This document shows positions 46,428-47,278 of a stretch of 47,278 nt of DNA, in pieces (within the stretch, counting starts at the first letter, position 1; each line of letters starts with the position of its first letter). The stretch comes from Nitratiruptor sp. (lineage in GTDB: Bacteria; Campylobacterota; Campylobacteria; Campylobacterales; Nitratiruptoraceae). Under the pieces are notes generated by a model that ran no database searches, was not told where the DNA came from, and was given only the letters and a program-made list of their open reading frames with translations. The translations under genes were made by a program, and so were the position numbers. Where the stretch lies: positions 1 to 47,278 of the forward strand of contig WGBC01000098.1 in the NCBI GenBank assembly GCA_015494535.1. Direction: 5' to 3'.

Positions 46428-47278
46428 TCAGTCTATCTGCACATTTCTCCTGTGATAGCGCTGCACGATATCTGGATCGGGAATGAGGCTCACTTTGGCT
46501 TTCTCTTTGCTCTCATATGGCACTTGCGAGAGCACGTAGCGAATGGACTCAAGGCGCGCCATCTTTTTGTTGTTGGAATTGACGATTATCCAAGGGCTAT
46601 AGGTGGTATGGGTGCGGCTAAACATTTCTTCTTTGTATTGCGTTATCTCATCCCAAAGCTCCTGGGCTTTTTTATCCACGGGGCTTAACTTCCACTGCTT
46701 GAGAGGATTTTTCATGCGCTCCTCAAAGCGCCTCTTTTGCGTCTCTTTAGAAATTGAAAACCAAAACTTAATCAAAATAATGCCATCATCAATCAGAGCG
46801 TGCTCAATCTCTGGGACCTCTTTCATAAACTTCTCATACTGCTCTTTAGTACAAAATCCATAGACTGGCTCTACGATGGCTCTGTTATACCAGCTTCTGT
46901 CAAAAAACGCGATCTCTCCCGGATTTGGGAGTTGGGCAAAGTAGCGCTGGAAATAGAACTGTCCCTTCTCCACTTCAGTTGGCGCCGGCAAGGCCACGAC
47001 GCGATATTTTCTAGGATTGAGGTGCATCGTAAAACGCTTGATCGCTCCCCCTTTGCCCGCGGCATCTCTTCCTTCAAATATGATCATAAGCCGCTTTTTA
47101 TTCTCATATACCCAATTTTGCATTTTTATAAGCTCGATCTGCAGCTTCGTTAACTCCTCCTCATACTCCACCTCTTTGATTGCTTTGGAAATTTTTTTCT
47201 TTTTCACAAGCATCTTGAGCCCGGTTTTGGTGCGAAGTTTATGGATTTTATCTTCAAGATCTTCTAATTTTGCTTTGA
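46428..47278 (-). CDS. ppk2: Polyphosphate kinase 2, second paralogue (5' end beyond window)
   Basis: A PPK2 domain with Walker A FEGRDAAGKGG, the lid region FFDRSWYNRAIVEPVYGF, LKQWKLSPVDKKAQELW and YSPWIIVNSNNKKMARLESI. An internal Met lies at 47213, but the frame stays open to the window edge and reads through a charged helix (KAKLEDLEDKIHKLRTKTG) without an alternative start, so the true start is probably upstream of the window. That N-terminal helix and the length fit class I PPK2 proteins (about 300 residues). It differs from the copy at 39148 in the lid (VEPVYGF versus VERVMGF) and in a C-terminal LIPDPDIVQRYHRRNVQID extension. Confidence 0.93.
   Translation of the reverse strand, partial: KAKLEDLEDKIHKLRTKTGLKMLVKKKKISKAIKEVEYEEELTKLQIELIKMQNWVYENKKRLMIIFEGRDAAGKGGAIKRFTMHLNPRKYRVVALPAPTEVEKGQFYFQRYFAQLPNPGEIAFFDRSWYNRAIVEPVYGFCTKEQYEKFMKEVPEIEHALIDDGIILIKFWFSISKETQKRRFEERMKNPLKQWKLSPVDKKAQELWDEITQYKEEMFSRTHTTYSPWIIVNSNNKKMARLESIRYVLSQVPYESKEKAKVSLIPDPDIVQRYHRRNVQID

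Noticed and set aside
1-47278. Prophage, integrative element or IS transposon
   Set aside because: No integrase, transposase, phage structural gene or attachment-type direct repeat was seen.

Overview
The window looks like a chromosomal segment of a Campylobacterota (Epsilonproteobacteria) genome, probably a free-living and possibly vent-type member. This rests on gene content and order: htrA followed by a CprRS-like two-component pair as in Campylobacter, a small DUF6394-type membrane protein next to a TrkA-N potassium channel, and promoters of the extended -10 type (TGnTATAAT) without a clear -35. Genes are very tightly packed. Many neighbours overlap by 1-30 bases, convergent stops abut or overlap, and no gene-free stretch exceeds 300 bases. 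No IS element, prophage, rRNA or CRISPR array was seen.

Layout. 1-2877: a multi-CheW protein (cut by the left edge) and a soluble chemoreceptor-like protein with two hairpin tips. 2986-5331: tRNA-Pro(GGG), tRNA-Thr(CGT), mobA, tRNA-Lys(TTT), small proteins and moaC (molybdenum cofactor). 5554-9778: a DEAD-box helicase, a helical protein with a BON-domain lipoprotein-like partner, then a two-gene unit whose second member resembles a stand-alone Csm5-like RAMP protein. 9775-13934: an inositol-phosphatase-family enzyme and htrA-cprR-cprS. 13980-18141: a translationally coupled TonB-dependent receptor / YfiR-like periplasmic protein / GGDEF-EAL module, probably outer-membrane-to-c-di-GMP signalling. 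18112-20697: Nudix hydrolase and the K+ channel pair.

20705-34056 is a large export island controlled from one divergent regulatory region (25860-26038). Leftward lie emrA, emrB, a tolC-like gene and a patatin gene. Rightward lie tetR, an HlyD-type fusion protein, an MFS transporter, a YbhFSR-like ABC exporter and an amino-acid permease. A four-helix-bundle (S23/IVP-type) gene bounded by inverted heptamer repeats sits between emrA and emrB and supplies emrA's stop and emrB's start. 34046-38187 holds ion transport (ClC, TrkH, TrkA). 38257-41840 is an operon with a DUF3187-like outer-membrane protein, PPK2, a flavin reductase and AmrS. 41818-44305 is a second two-component pair with a haem-binding protein. 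The right end has a secreted orphan protein, an SDR, a 160-bp nested palindrome and a second PPK2 cut by the right edge.

Functional themes are envelope stress and export, c-di-GMP and chemotaxis signalling, K+/Cl- homeostasis and polyphosphate metabolism. The least explained items are the RAMP-like pair with its 11-bp palindrome, the heptamer-bounded four-helix-bundle insertion, the TonB/YfiR/GGDEF-EAL unit and the palindrome at 46254-46413.
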